The notes under the pieces were generated by a model. It saw only the letters and a program-made list of their open reading frames with translations. It did no database searches and had not been told where the DNA came from. Source: a bacterium (GTDB taxonomy: Bacteria; Spirochaetota; Spirochaetia; JABEVK01). From it: a stretch of 9,187 nucleotides of DNA. Made by a program: the position numbers and the translations under genes. Positions 1 through 6,857 of the stretch are shown here, piece after piece. Within the stretch, counting starts at the first letter, position 1. Every line of letters begins with the position of its first letter. The stretch covers positions 7,664 through 16,850 of the forward strand of contig JAJXVP010000041.1 of the NCBI GenBank assembly GCA_021782055.1, written 5' to 3'.

Positions 1-287
1 GGGCTGGGTTTCTGCACCAAGCCTTCCACGAACAGAATGGCCTCCCGATGGTTAATCACCTCAAAATGTTCCCGGAGGGTCTTTCCGCCAATGGTGATCC
101 CCTCCAGAGCGACCTTGGTCTCTTTTAGGGTCAGGGTATTCCCCTCAATGGCGTTGGAGTTGTAAGTCCATTGAAGCACCAGCTCCTGGTGTAGGTTTTC
201 CACCACGGCACTGGGCAAGGGGCGGTATTCATCCAATTTGGTTTTTAGGTTGTCGAGGTGTTGAAAAGTCATTCTTTGGCCTCGCAT
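1..287 (-). CDS. Fic-family protein, N-terminal part (runs off left edge)
   Basis: This is the first ~95 codons of a minus-strand gene whose remainder lies outside the window. The translation begins MRGQRMTFQHLDNL and contains SNAIEGN followed by TLTLKET. That matches the (S/T)xxxE(G/N) inhibitory helix of Fic proteins that carry it at the N-terminus. Fic enzymes transfer AMP or a similar nucleotide group to target proteins; the catalytic HxFx(D/E)GNGR loop would lie beyond the edge. The ATG at 287 is chosen because a strong AGGGAGG lies at 293-299, five bases upstream. A second in-frame ATG at 272 is possible but has no such site. The gene diverges from the block to its right, so it is a separate transcription unit. 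The family call is firm; the target and whether the full gene is intact are unknown. Confidence 0.85.
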   Translation of the reverse strand, partial: MRGQRMTFQHLDNLKTKLDEYRPLPSAVVENLHQELVLQWTYNSNAIEGNTLTLKETKVALEGITIGGKTLREHFEVINHREAILFVEGLVQKPS

Positions 288-410
288 CTAAACCTCCCTA
301 CAACCCTTTGGTGCTTGGAACCTCACGACGTGTCGACGACACCTTTCACACAAAAAATGATAACAAATACGCCGCCATTTTGAAAGACAATTGTTGAGTT
401 GAAGCCCAGG
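288..410. other. Intergenic region between divergent genes
   Basis: No gene is supported here. On the minus strand a weak promoter-like pair for the fic gene can be drawn: TTCAAA, 16 bases, then TATCAT at 357-362. Both boxes deviate from consensus. GTGTC and GACAC around 330-342 form a short perfect inverted repeat with a 3-base centre, which could be an operator or chance. Confidence 0.3.
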
Positions 411-495
411 GAAGTAGGTAAGCCAAGACCAAGAGCAGGGGCGCTCCATATGATTGACAAGCGAAGTCATTCACATAATATTTTAATTGAATATG
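411..495 (+). repeat. 85-base direct repeat, copy 1
   Basis: This segment matches 1880-1964 at 73 of 85 positions by my count. The first half holds a conserved block (GTAAGCCAAGACCAAGA) and a variable 17-base middle. The last 44 bases, from GATTGACAAG to GAATATG, differ at only one position. Copy 1 lies just before the gene starting near 548, and copy 2 lies before the helicase gene, so both stand upstream of a gene block. The frame 399-521 also reads as a 40-residue peptide (from a TTG) containing GKPRPR and IDKRSHS, shared with copy 2. It may be a shared regulatory region, a duplicated short coding sequence, or both. Confidence 0.8.
454..481 (+). promoter_or_regulatory. Candidate sigma-70-type promoter in repeat copy 1
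   Basis: TTGACA at 454-459 is a perfect -35 box. After 16 bases TAATAT (476-481) can serve as the -10; CATAAT at 474-479 overlaps it with a shorter spacing. The AT-rich stretch 475-494 contains the imperfect palindrome ATATT..AATAT, which would overlap the -10 and could bind a repressor. A small perfect palindrome (CATCT-TT-AGATG) lies at 499-510. The start of transcription would fall about 50 bases before the ATG at 548. Confidence 0.45.
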
Positions 496-547
496 GTGCA
501 TCTTTAGATGAAATCATGTAGTATTGGTTCGTGAGGCTGACAAGCGC

Positions 548-1315
548 ATGAAAAATGAGGGTCTTCGAAGAATGGGGTTCCGACCCACCGGCGGGAGTGT
601 TCATTTGAGCCGAACAATCATGTTGGAGGAGCTTACCCGCCTTCTCGATCTCTTGGAATCCGATCCCGAAGCGTCCTTGAAAGTCGCCATCGTCGAAGAA
701 AACTACTTGGGGAAGCCAACCGTTTCGTCTAGGTACATCACCTATGGAAAATTGAAAACCCTCTATGCTTTGGATGACAACACACCTTTATTCCGCACCT
801 TCCACCGGCTTTGGTCAGCCAACCAAGCTGGTAGACCGCTTTTAGCGTTTCTTGTAGCGCAATGCCGTGATCCGGTTCTCAAGAACGTTCACCAGATCAT
901 CGCTAAAACCCCCATCAACGAAGGTATTCCTGTCAGAACGGTCGAAGAGTTCCTCACAACGAACTTTGGCTACAAGCTGCAACCGACTACTTGCAGGTCA
1001 GCATCGCGAAGCATACGGTCAAGTTGGAGTCAAGCGGGGTTTCTTACCGCAGAAAAGTTTCGCAAGCGACCGAGTGTGACAGTTGAAGCGCTCACACTCG
1101 CCTTGTGGATTGGGATTGTTGAAGGCTACCAAGATCACCGGCTTTTGGAATGTCCTTCGGTTGCTATGCTGGAACTGGACCTTTCTGACAAAGAAAACCT
1201 TTTGCAAGCGGCACCTCAACGTGGGTACCTCGAATACCGGAACGCTGGCGGAATTCTCGAAATCCGGCTACCTCAGTGGTTTACCTCCCAAGAAAAGGAA
1301 CTTTTACATGTCTAG
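548..1315 (+). CDS. Protein of unassigned family at the brxA-like position, upstream of a BrxB-like fragment
   Basis: The 255-residue product is soluble-looking and mostly helical, with no signal peptide or membrane segment. Its recognisable text is an N-terminal GFRPTGGSVHLSRTIML, a middle TPLFRTFHRLW, and a C-terminal half with SIRSSWSQAGFL, which resembles a winged-helix element, ending GGILEIRLPQWF. I cannot name the family from memory. Its place directly before a BrxB-like reading frame, with an 8-base overlap, is where a small BREX component such as BrxA or BrxE would sit, but I see no convincing DUF1819 signature. The ATG at 548 is chosen by default. TTG 524 and ATG 572 are alternatives, the latter with GAGGG about 10 bases upstream. 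The frame looks intact throughout, unlike its neighbours. Confidence 0.6.
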   Translation: MKNEGLRRMGFRPTGGSVHLSRTIMLEELTRLLDLLESDPEASLKVAIVEENYLGKPTVSSRYITYGKLKTLYALDDNTPLFRTFHRLWSANQAGRPLLAFLVAQCRDPVLKNVHQIIAKTPINEGIPVRTVEEFLTTNFGYKLQPTTCRSASRSIRSSWSQAGFLTAEKFRKRPSVTVEALTLALWIGIVEGYQDHRLLECPSVAMLELDLSDKENLLQAAPQRGYLEYRNAGGILEIRLPQWFTSQEKELLHV

Positions 1316-1496
1316 GTTGGATGCGCTCCTCAAAGAATACAAAGAGCTGGTTTCGCTACCGTGGAAGACTGGTTTGTCTGCCAAGGAGCGGGTTATTTTT
1401 CTTATTTACAATAAAAATGAAGAACGCGAAATGAGCGAAAAGGCTCCCGAATTTCAACTAGCAACCGAGGCCGCTGGGCATCGTTGGAGGAGTTAG
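1308..1496 (+). pseudogene. BrxB/DUF1788-like protein, N-terminal fragment
   Basis: The 62-residue reading frame starts at an ATG overlapping the end of the previous gene, with AAGGAA about 8 bases upstream, so translational coupling is likely. Its text runs MSRLDALLKEYKELVSLPW, then VIFLIYNKNEERE, then FQLATEAAGHRW. This follows the pattern I associate with the start of DUF1788 (BrxB) proteins: a conserved LPW, a V(W)F-VY-x-ERR block and an FxLATxxAGHGW block. BrxB is a core component of several BREX phage-exclusion systems, with unknown biochemical role. The family is normally near 200 residues; here the frame ends with a TAG directly after GHRWRS. The sequence beyond does not look like the rest of BrxB, so a deletion or fusion at about 1490 is inferred. 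The family call is from memory. Confidence 0.6.
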
Positions 1497-1499
1497 AAA

Positions 1500-1874
1500 A
1501 TAAATTTTTATGATCGTGTCGCAGAACAGGTCAAAAATCTAAAGCAGGTATTTAGTTACCCAAACGATGGTACAGCCTTCGGTCACCTTGTGATTAAAGA
1601 TTGCTTTGCAAAAATCATCGATTTTAGTTACGACGGTACCGACTTCGATGACTTCATCAAAGCCAAGTCCCAAGCCGCCATAGAGGCCGTTGGTCGCTTC
1701 ACAGGCCAGTTTAGCATCGCTGACCTTCAACGAGCTTGCCCTGAAGCTAGCCCTGATCTGCTTAGGAAGGTACTCAAAGAACTGAAGGCCCAGGGAGCTG
1801 TCCAGCTCGTTGGCTTCGGCCGTATTGCCGCCTGGCATAAAGTTTCAGAAAGTAGGTACTGGGATTTAAAGTAG
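1500..1874 (+). CDS. Short winged-helix-like protein, possibly starting at ATA
   Basis: The frame is open from just after the TAG at 1494-1496 to a TAG at 1872-1874 and encodes about 124 residues. Its C-terminal part reads FSIADLQRACPEASPDLLRKVLKELKAQGAV in outline, a typical winged helix-turn-helix with a basic recognition helix. The N-terminal part (YPNDGTAFGHLV, KIIDFSYDGTDFDDFI) is protein-like but not assignable. No ATG, GTG or TTG precedes the conserved-looking N-terminus in frame. GGAGGAG at 1486-1492 is correctly spaced (7 bases) for an ATA at 1500, and the first standard start is GTG 1590, which has no ribosome site. It could be a complete small DNA-binding protein with a lost or rare start, or the 3' remnant of a larger gene joined to the BrxB-like fragment by deletion. 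Confidence 0.45.
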   Translation: MNFYDRVAEQVKNLKQVFSYPNDGTAFGHLVIKDCFAKIIDFSYDGTDFDDFIKAKSQAAIEAVGRFTGQFSIADLQRACPEASPDLLRKVLKELKAQGAVQLVGFGRIAAWHKVSESRYWDLK

Positions 1875-1879
1875 GTAAA

Positions 1880-1964
1880 GATGTGGGTAAGCCAAGACCA
1901 AGAACGGGGTCGACTATTACGATTGACAAGCGAAGTCATTCATATAATATTTTAATTGAATATG
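1880..1964 (+). repeat. 85-base direct repeat, copy 2
   Basis: This is the partner of 411-495, in the same orientation and 1469 bases downstream. Aligned in the frame GAT GTG GGT AAG CCA, several differences from copy 1 are synonymous or conservative (GTA/GTG, GAA/GAT, alanine/threonine, alanine/serine), which hints at a coding history. The AT-rich last 44 bases are almost invariant, as expected of a binding site or a recent duplication. Similarity stops abruptly after GAATATG. Confidence 0.8.
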
Positions 1965-2044
1965 ACGGCAGACAACCATCGGTCTTATGGTATTCAATGA
2001 TCGATCGACCTTACGCTTTTTGTCAACCTAGTCTGATACAGTAG
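1883..2044 (+). CDS. Possible 53-residue small protein containing repeat copy 2
   Basis: From a GTG at 1883 with a weak AGG 8 bases upstream, the frame runs to the TAG at 2042-2044. It reads through GKPRPRTGS, IDKRSHSYNILIEYDG and WYSMIDRPYAFCQPSLIQ. The first 27 codons lie in the repeat shared with copy 1, where the related peptide diverges and ends early. Amino-acid composition is plausible, with several aromatic residues, but a frame this long arises fairly often by chance. I do not recognise it. The same DNA also holds a promoter candidate, so the two readings compete. Confidence 0.25.
   Translation: MGKPRPRTGSTITIDKRSHSYNILIEYDGRQPSVLWYSMIDRPYAFCQPSLIQ
1923..1950 (+). promoter_or_regulatory. 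Candidate sigma-70-type promoter in repeat copy 2
   Basis: TTGACA at 1923-1928 is followed after 16 bases by TAATAT (1945-1950). A perfect TATAAT sits at 1943-1948, but at 14 bases, which is shorter than usual. The boxes match copy 1 except for one base. If active, the transcript would have a leader of about 115 bases before the helicase gene. Confidence 0.45.
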
Positions 2045-2072
2045 CTCAATATCAATATTTGAGGAGGGCGTC
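1965..2072 (+). promoter_or_regulatory. Leader region before helicase gene, with strong ribosome site
   Basis: After the repeat come GATCGATC near 2000-2007, an AT-rich stretch with ATATCAATATT, and a strong GAGGAGGG at 2061-2068. The ribosome site is followed after four bases by ATA at 2073 rather than a usual start codon. No terminator is visible. Confidence 0.4.
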
Positions 2073-4906
2073 ATACCGTTTCAAACCACCGACCACCACG
2101 CCCTCTTTTGGGCATGGGATCTAACAAAAGCCTCGCCGGAGGACAACTACAGCAAGATCGCCAGTAGTATGATGGGTGCCCAAGTGGATTTGAACCCCCA
2201 TCAGATCGACGCCGCCCTGTTTGCATTGAAATCCCCCCTTTCTAAGGGTTCCTTGCTGGCTGACGAAGTGGGTCTGGGGAAGACCATCGAGGCTGGGATT
2301 ATCCTGGCCCAGAAGTGGGCAGAACACAAGCGCAAAATCGTCCTGATCGTTCCCGCGACCCTGCGCAAGCAGTGGTCCATGGAGCTATCGGAGAAGTTTT
2401 ACCTGCCAAGCACGATCCTTGAAGCCAAATCATTCAAGGAACTGATCGCCAGAGGGGAATCCAATCCCTTCAGCCGACCGACAGCATTGTCCTGACCAGC
2501 TACCAATTTGCGTCCCGTCACGCCGATCTGCTGAAAAAGGCCCATCTCGACTTGGTGGTAGTGGACGAAGCCCACCGGCTACGGAACTCATGGCAGAAGT
2601 CCAACAAGATGGGCAAAGCCCTAAAAGAAGCCTTAGTACCGGTGAAAAAGATCCTCCTGACCGCCACCCCATTGCAAAACAGTACCATGGAGCTCTTTGG
2701 TCTGCTGAGCTTCATCGACGCCCACGCCTTTGGGAGTGAGGACAGTTTCCGGCTCCAATACGCCAGATTAGCCGGGGAAGGCCGGTTCCAGGAGCTGAGG
2801 AACCGCATTGCTCCTTTCTTTCATCGCACTCTTCGCCGCCAGGTGCTGGAGTACATCAAGTACACCAAACGCATTCCCATCACTGAAACCTACACCCCAG
2901 GGGATGCTGAGCAGTCCTTCTACGATGATTTCTCCGCCTGGCTTCAAAAGCACCATCTCTATGCCCTTCCCAAGGGCCAGCGGGCACTGATCGTTCTGGT
3001 CCTGCACAAGCTCCTAGCCTCTTCTACCTTTGCCCTGGAGTCAGTGTTGGACAAGATGGTGGACCGGGTCCGTCAGAAGCGCCAGGACCTCCTTTCCCTA
3101 GACCTTGCCGACGAAGTAGACGACGATGGTTCCCTTACCGAGGATTGGGAAGAGGTAGCCGAATCTGAACCGGAATATGTGGATTCTGAATCCTTGGAAG
3201 AGGAAATCACTACTCTGGAAGCCTTCCGGGAAAGGGTGAAGTCCATAGGTCAGAACGCCAAGGGGAACAAACTGCTGACCGCCCTGGAAACAGGCTTCAA
3301 GGAAATGGCCAAGCGGGGAGCGGCCCAAAAGGCCATCATCTTTACCGAGAGTCGGAAGACCCAGAAGTACATCCTGGACATCCTTCAGGACACCCCGTAC
3401 GGTTCTTCTGTCGTCCTCTTCAACGGCGACAACAGAGACCCAGAATCCAAGGCGATCTACAAGGAATGGTTGAAAACCCACAAGGGATCGGACCGGATCA
3501 CAGGCAGTCCAACGGCGGACATGCGCTCGGCCCTGGTGGACAGGTTCCGCCAATCAGCCCGGATCATGATTGCCACAGAGGCGGCCGCTGAGGGTGTCAA
3601 CCTTCAGTTCTGTTCCCTGCTGATCAACTACGACCTTCCCTGGAACCCCCAGCGGATTGAACAGCGGATCGGTCGGTGCCACCGCTACGGCCAGAAGCAT
3701 GATGTGGTGGTCATCAACTTCCTGAACACCCGCAACCAGGCGGACAAACGGGTCTACGAACTCCTTCAGGAGAAGCTGAAGCTCTTTGACGGTGTATTCG
3801 GTGCCAGCGACGAGGTCCTGGGAGCCCTGGGATCGGGGGTGGATTTCGAACGCCGGATTCTGGGCATCTACCAGAGTTGCCGGACTAAGACCGAGATCGA
3901 CGAGGCCTTCGGACAGCTCCAGTTGGATCTGGAAGAGGTTATCAACGCCAAGATTTCACAGGCTAACCAAAAGGTCCTGGAGAACCTCGACGAAGAGGTC
4001 CATACCCGGCTGAAGCTGATGGAATCCGAGGTGCAGAACTTCAAGAGCGCCCAGGAACGAACTCTCTTCTATTTGACCAAACACATTCTAAATGGCCAAG
4101 GCACCTGGGATGAAGAGCGGTTCCGCTTCACCTATCAGGGGGAGCAATACCAGTTCCTGCCCAGTGAAGACACCCAGGCACACAACTACCGCATCCAGCA
4201 CTCGCTGGCCAAAACCGTCTTAGAGAAGGCTAAAAGCCTTTCAACTCAAAGTGCATCAATAACTTTTACCTATACCGGAAAACCGGTGATCGGGTCCTTG
4301 GAAGATTACCTTGGAGCCCAGGGCTGGATGAAGGTGGAACTCCTGACCCGGCAGTCCACCGCCTCTAAGGAAGAACACCTCCTGGTTGCTGCGGTCACCG
4401 ATGACAGTCGGGTTATACCACCGGAAGTAGCCAAAAAGCTCTTCCTCCTCAGCGGGACCGCAGAACCGTTCCAGGGCGAACCACCTGAATCCGTGAATGC
4501 AGTTCTGGTCCAGGAGCGGGAAAGAGTCCGGATGGAAGCCCAGAAGCGGAGCGAACAGTACTTCTCCACCGAGATTGAAAAGCTGGATTCCTGGGCTGAT
4601 GACCTGAAAGAAGGTTTGGAACTCAAGATCAAAGAGCTGGAGATCCAGATCAAGGATACCCGCAAAGCTTCGGCTTTGGCTGCCAACCTGGAAGAGAAGG
4701 TGAACCTTCAGAGACAAATTAAGGACCTGGAGTCGGAGCGGAACCGTCAGCGTCGGCGGTTGTTTGAGGCCCAAGATGAGATCGATGGCAAACGGGATGA
4801 AATCATTGGGGAGATTGAGGATAGGCTAAAAAGTAAGGAATCGCTTAGAACTATTTCTCTTCTTAGGTGGTCCACTTTACAGAATTTAAGTTCTCATTAC
4901 TCTTGA
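2073..4906 (+). pseudogene. SNF2/RapA-type helicase with a one-base frameshift
   Basis: The combined product is about 944 residues, an SNF2 superfamily 2 ATPase that would move along or remodel DNA for a defence system. The N-terminus has FQTTDHHALFWA, then NPHQIDAALFA, Walker A DEVGLGKT (about residues 64-71), motif Ia PATLRKQW, DEAH at 165-168 and motif III LLTATPLQN. An acidic insert lies near 345-385. The second RecA lobe has IIFTESRKTQKY, ATEAAAEGVNLQ and motif VI QRIEQRIGRCHRYGQ (about 527-541). A long charged coiled coil fills the last ~130 residues. The frame shifts at 2470/2471: CCCTTCAGCC would become CCCTTCCAGCC with one extra C, which restores one continuous protein. No slippery site is present, so loss of a base or a sequencing error is likely. 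No ATG, GTG or TTG precedes the conserved N-terminus; the ribosome site points to ATA 2073. BrxHII of BREX and DrmD of DISARM are other SNF2 helicases of defence, but subtype is not settled. Confidence 0.85.
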
Positions 4907-4927
4907 TGTGGGAACTAAAAGTAAATT

Positions 4928-4933
4928 AGGAGA
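4928..4933 (+). promoter_or_regulatory. Ribosome binding site fixing the AlbA_2 gene start
   Basis: AGGAGA lies eight bases before the ATG at 4942 and supports that start over the adjacent ATG at 4945. The gap to the helicase stop is only 35 bases, so the two genes are probably co-transcribed. Confidence 0.6.
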
Positions 4934-4941
4934 CGAAATAA

Positions 4942-6777
4942 ATGATGACTCAGGATGACGAACTTTTCAAAAATTTACTTGAACGTCTCAGAACAGGTGA
5001 TGAAAGTCATCAATTGGAAGCGAAAAAAGGTTCTGCTGTTGATACAAGCATCCTTGAGACTATATGTGCTTTTTCCAATGAACCCGGGTTGGGAGGGGGC
5101 TACATCCTTTTAGGGGTGGTACGAGATGAGTCACAGTTATTCCCTGATTATGAAGTCATTGGAATCGACAATTCTGATAAAATTCAGTCTGATCTTTCCA
5201 CTCAATGCGCTGAGAAATTTAACATTGCACTTAGGCCTAGAGTGTATTCAGCCCAAAGTGGCGACAAGACTGTGCTGATCGTCGCAGTGTCCGAAGCGGG
5301 AATAGGAGAAAAGCCCATATACTTTAAAAGCAAAGGTCTGCCTAAGGGTGCTTATCGAAGAATCGGCTCCACAGATCAGACCTGTACCGAGGATGATATT
5401 TCCATATTATTTCAAGGTAGAAGCTACAAAGCTTATGAGGTGACCGAATTGGATGATTTGGATACCTCCTTGGATTTCTCGGAGGAAGCGATCAAAGCTT
5501 ATCGGTCTCGACGAGAAAAAATTAATCCCTCAGCTGCAGAATTGACCTATTCAAAGGACGAACTTTTATATTCCCTTGGTGCAGTGTCTAGGCAAAGAGG
5601 ACGCTACGTTCCCACAGTCTGTGGATTGGTCTGCTTTGGAACGGAACAGGCCCTCAGGCGTGTCGCACCTATGACCCGGGTGGATTATATCAGGATTCCC
5701 GGCCGGGTTTGGGTTGAAAACCCGGAAAATCGCTTTGAAACTATTGAAATGCGAGGACCGCTGTTAACCGTTATCCCCAGAGCCGTCAATGCAGTCCTAG
5801 ATGATCTTCCCAAGAGCTTTGCCATGGAAGACAACCTCTATCGTAAAGACAAACCCTTAATTCCTGAAGTCGTTATTCGCGAAGCCGTAGTCAATGCCGT
5901 AATGCACCGCAGTTATAGAAATAAAATGCCAGTACAAATCATTCGCTACAGCAATCGGATAGAAATTCGGAACCCTGGTTGCTCATTAAAACCCGATGAC
6001 CAATTGGGGGAAGCGGGTTCAGTCAACCGCAATGAACTAATTGCGACCATTCTTCATGAGTGCAACTTGGCAGAAACTAAGGGATCTGGCATCAGAGTAA
6101 TGAAGGAAATGATGGACAGGGCCAACTTGTCTTTACCCTTTTTTGAATCCAACCGCGAGTCCGACACCTTTGTAATGACCCTGCTTACCCATCATTTTAT
6201 GGATGAAAACGACATTGTTTGGTTGGAGAATTTCAGGGATTGCGAGCTCACCCCAGAGGAGGCTAAGGCCATGGTATTCCTGAAAGAAGTGGGGGCTATT
6301 AGCAACGCCGCTTATCGGGACATCAACCGTGTGGAAACTCTCCAAGCTAGTAGTCACTTGCGCAAGCTCAGGATTCTGGGTCTCCTTGAACAAAAGGGTA
6401 AGGGAGCCGCCACCTACTACCAACCGGGCGCAAGATTTATTAAATCCGTAGAAGCGGAGAGCTTATCTGACAACCTGGAGAGCTTATCTGCCAACCCCCA
6501 AGGCTTATCTGACCAGCTCCGCCAAGAATTGCCAGCCAACTTAGTACAGACAATTGAAACCCTCGGCGAGCGTTCAAGTCCAACAACCATGGAGTCCGTC
6601 ATATATGAAATCTGTGCTTTTAGACCCTACAGTCGTAAAGAAATTGCTGATATGGTTGGACGAAACGAGGCCTATATTAAAACTTACCTTTCAAAACTTT
6701 CTAATGAAGGTCTGATAAGTCTGACAATTCCTGAAAATCCCACTCATCCCGATCAGAAGTATAGGGCCAACAAGTAA
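4942..6777 (+). CDS. AlbA_2 / HATPase_c_4 DNA-binding protein (COG2865 type)
   Basis: The frame is intact and encodes 611 residues, the usual size for the family. The N-terminus carries an AlbA_2 (Schlafen-AlbA_2) fold: SHQLEAKKG near 23-31, ICAFSN, GGGYILLGV and KPIYFKSKGLPKGAYRRIGST near 130-150. A GHKL-type ATPase module follows, with EAVVNAVMHRSY near 313-325, IEIRNPG, and ETKGSGIRVMKEMM near 375-390. A winged helix (about 425-480) with a basic tract comes next, then a low-complexity linker of 7-residue repeats, then a second winged helix (about 555-600) reading YSRKEIADMVGRNEAYIKTYLSKL. Such proteins are common accessories of defence islands and are often called transcriptional regulators, though nucleic-acid or ATP-dependent effector roles are also possible. 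It is the only large intact gene here. Its DNA is clearly more AT-rich than the helicase before it and the nuclease fragment after the IS, suggesting a separate origin. Confidence 0.85.
   Translation: MMTQDDELFKNLLERLRTGDESHQLEAKKGSAVDTSILETICAFSNEPGLGGGYILLGVVRDESQLFPDYEVIGIDNSDKIQSDLSTQCAEKFNIALRPRVYSAQSGDKTVLIVAVSEAGIGEKPIYFKSKGLPKGAYRRIGSTDQTCTEDDISILFQGRSYKAYEVTELDDLDTSLDFSEEAIKAYRSRREKINPSAAELTYSKDELLYSLGAVSRQRGRYVPTVCGLVCFGTEQALRRVAPMTRVDYIRIPGRVWVENPENRFETIEMRGPLLTVIPRAVNAVLDDLPKSFAMEDNLYRKDKPLIPEVVIREAVVNAVMHRSYRNKMPVQIIRYSNRIEIRNPGCSLKPDDQLGEAGSVNRNELIATILHECNLAETKGSGIRVMKEMMDRANLSLPFFESNRESDTFVMTLLTHHFMDENDIVWLENFRDCELTPEEAKAMVFLKEVGAISNAAYRDINRVETLQASSHLRKLRILGLLEQKGKGAATYYQPGARFIKSVEAESLSDNLESLSANPQGLSDQLRQELPANLVQTIETLGERSSPTTMESVIYEICAFRPYSRKEIADMVGRNEAYIKTYLSKLSNEGLISLTIPENPTHPDQKYRANK
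6456..6518 (+). repeat. Three 21-base in-frame repeats in the AlbA_2 gene linker
   Basis: Units at 6456-6476, 6477-6497 and 6498-6518 share GCTTATCTG and encode ESLSDNL, ESLSANP and QGLSDQL. A fourth, degenerate peptide echo (QELPANL) follows. Units 1 and 2 differ at only two bases. The repeat lies between the two winged helices and probably forms a flexible or amphipathic linker whose length could change by slippage. Confidence 0.75.
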
Positions 6778-6796
6778 CCAAACCAATGAAATAAAG

Positions 6797-6818
6797 TGAG
6801 CCCTTTCGTCAAGACAGT
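6797..6818. repeat. IS terminal inverted repeat, orfB-side end
   Basis: This 22-base end starts TGAGCCC and ends GACAGT. It matches the complement of the other end at 14 of 22 positions, with the outer seven and inner six bases identical. It lies 19 bases after the AlbA_2 stop codon. Confidence 0.7.
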
Positions 6819-6857
6819 TTCTTGAGAAGTTATCAGTGAATTTCTTCGATCATTTGA

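Noticed and set aside
1539..1939. Minus-strand open frames opposite the winged-helix-like gene and repeat copy 2
   Set aside because: The plus-strand frame has the more protein-like text. The minus-strand resemblance to a frame at 288-470 is explained by the DNA repeat itself.
2460..2480. Programmed -1 frameshifting in the helicase
   Set aside because: The site lacks a slippery X-XXY-YYZ heptamer, and the downstream sequence shows no evident stimulatory structure; a missing C is simpler.
3098..3553. Minus-strand open frame of 151 codons inside the helicase gene
   Set aside because: It is antisense to recognisable helicase motif IV and the acidic insert; nothing supports its expression.
4256..4774. 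Minus-strand open frame of 172 codons inside the helicase gene
   Set aside because: It lies opposite a strongly conserved coding sequence and has a leucine/proline-rich shadow composition with no motif.
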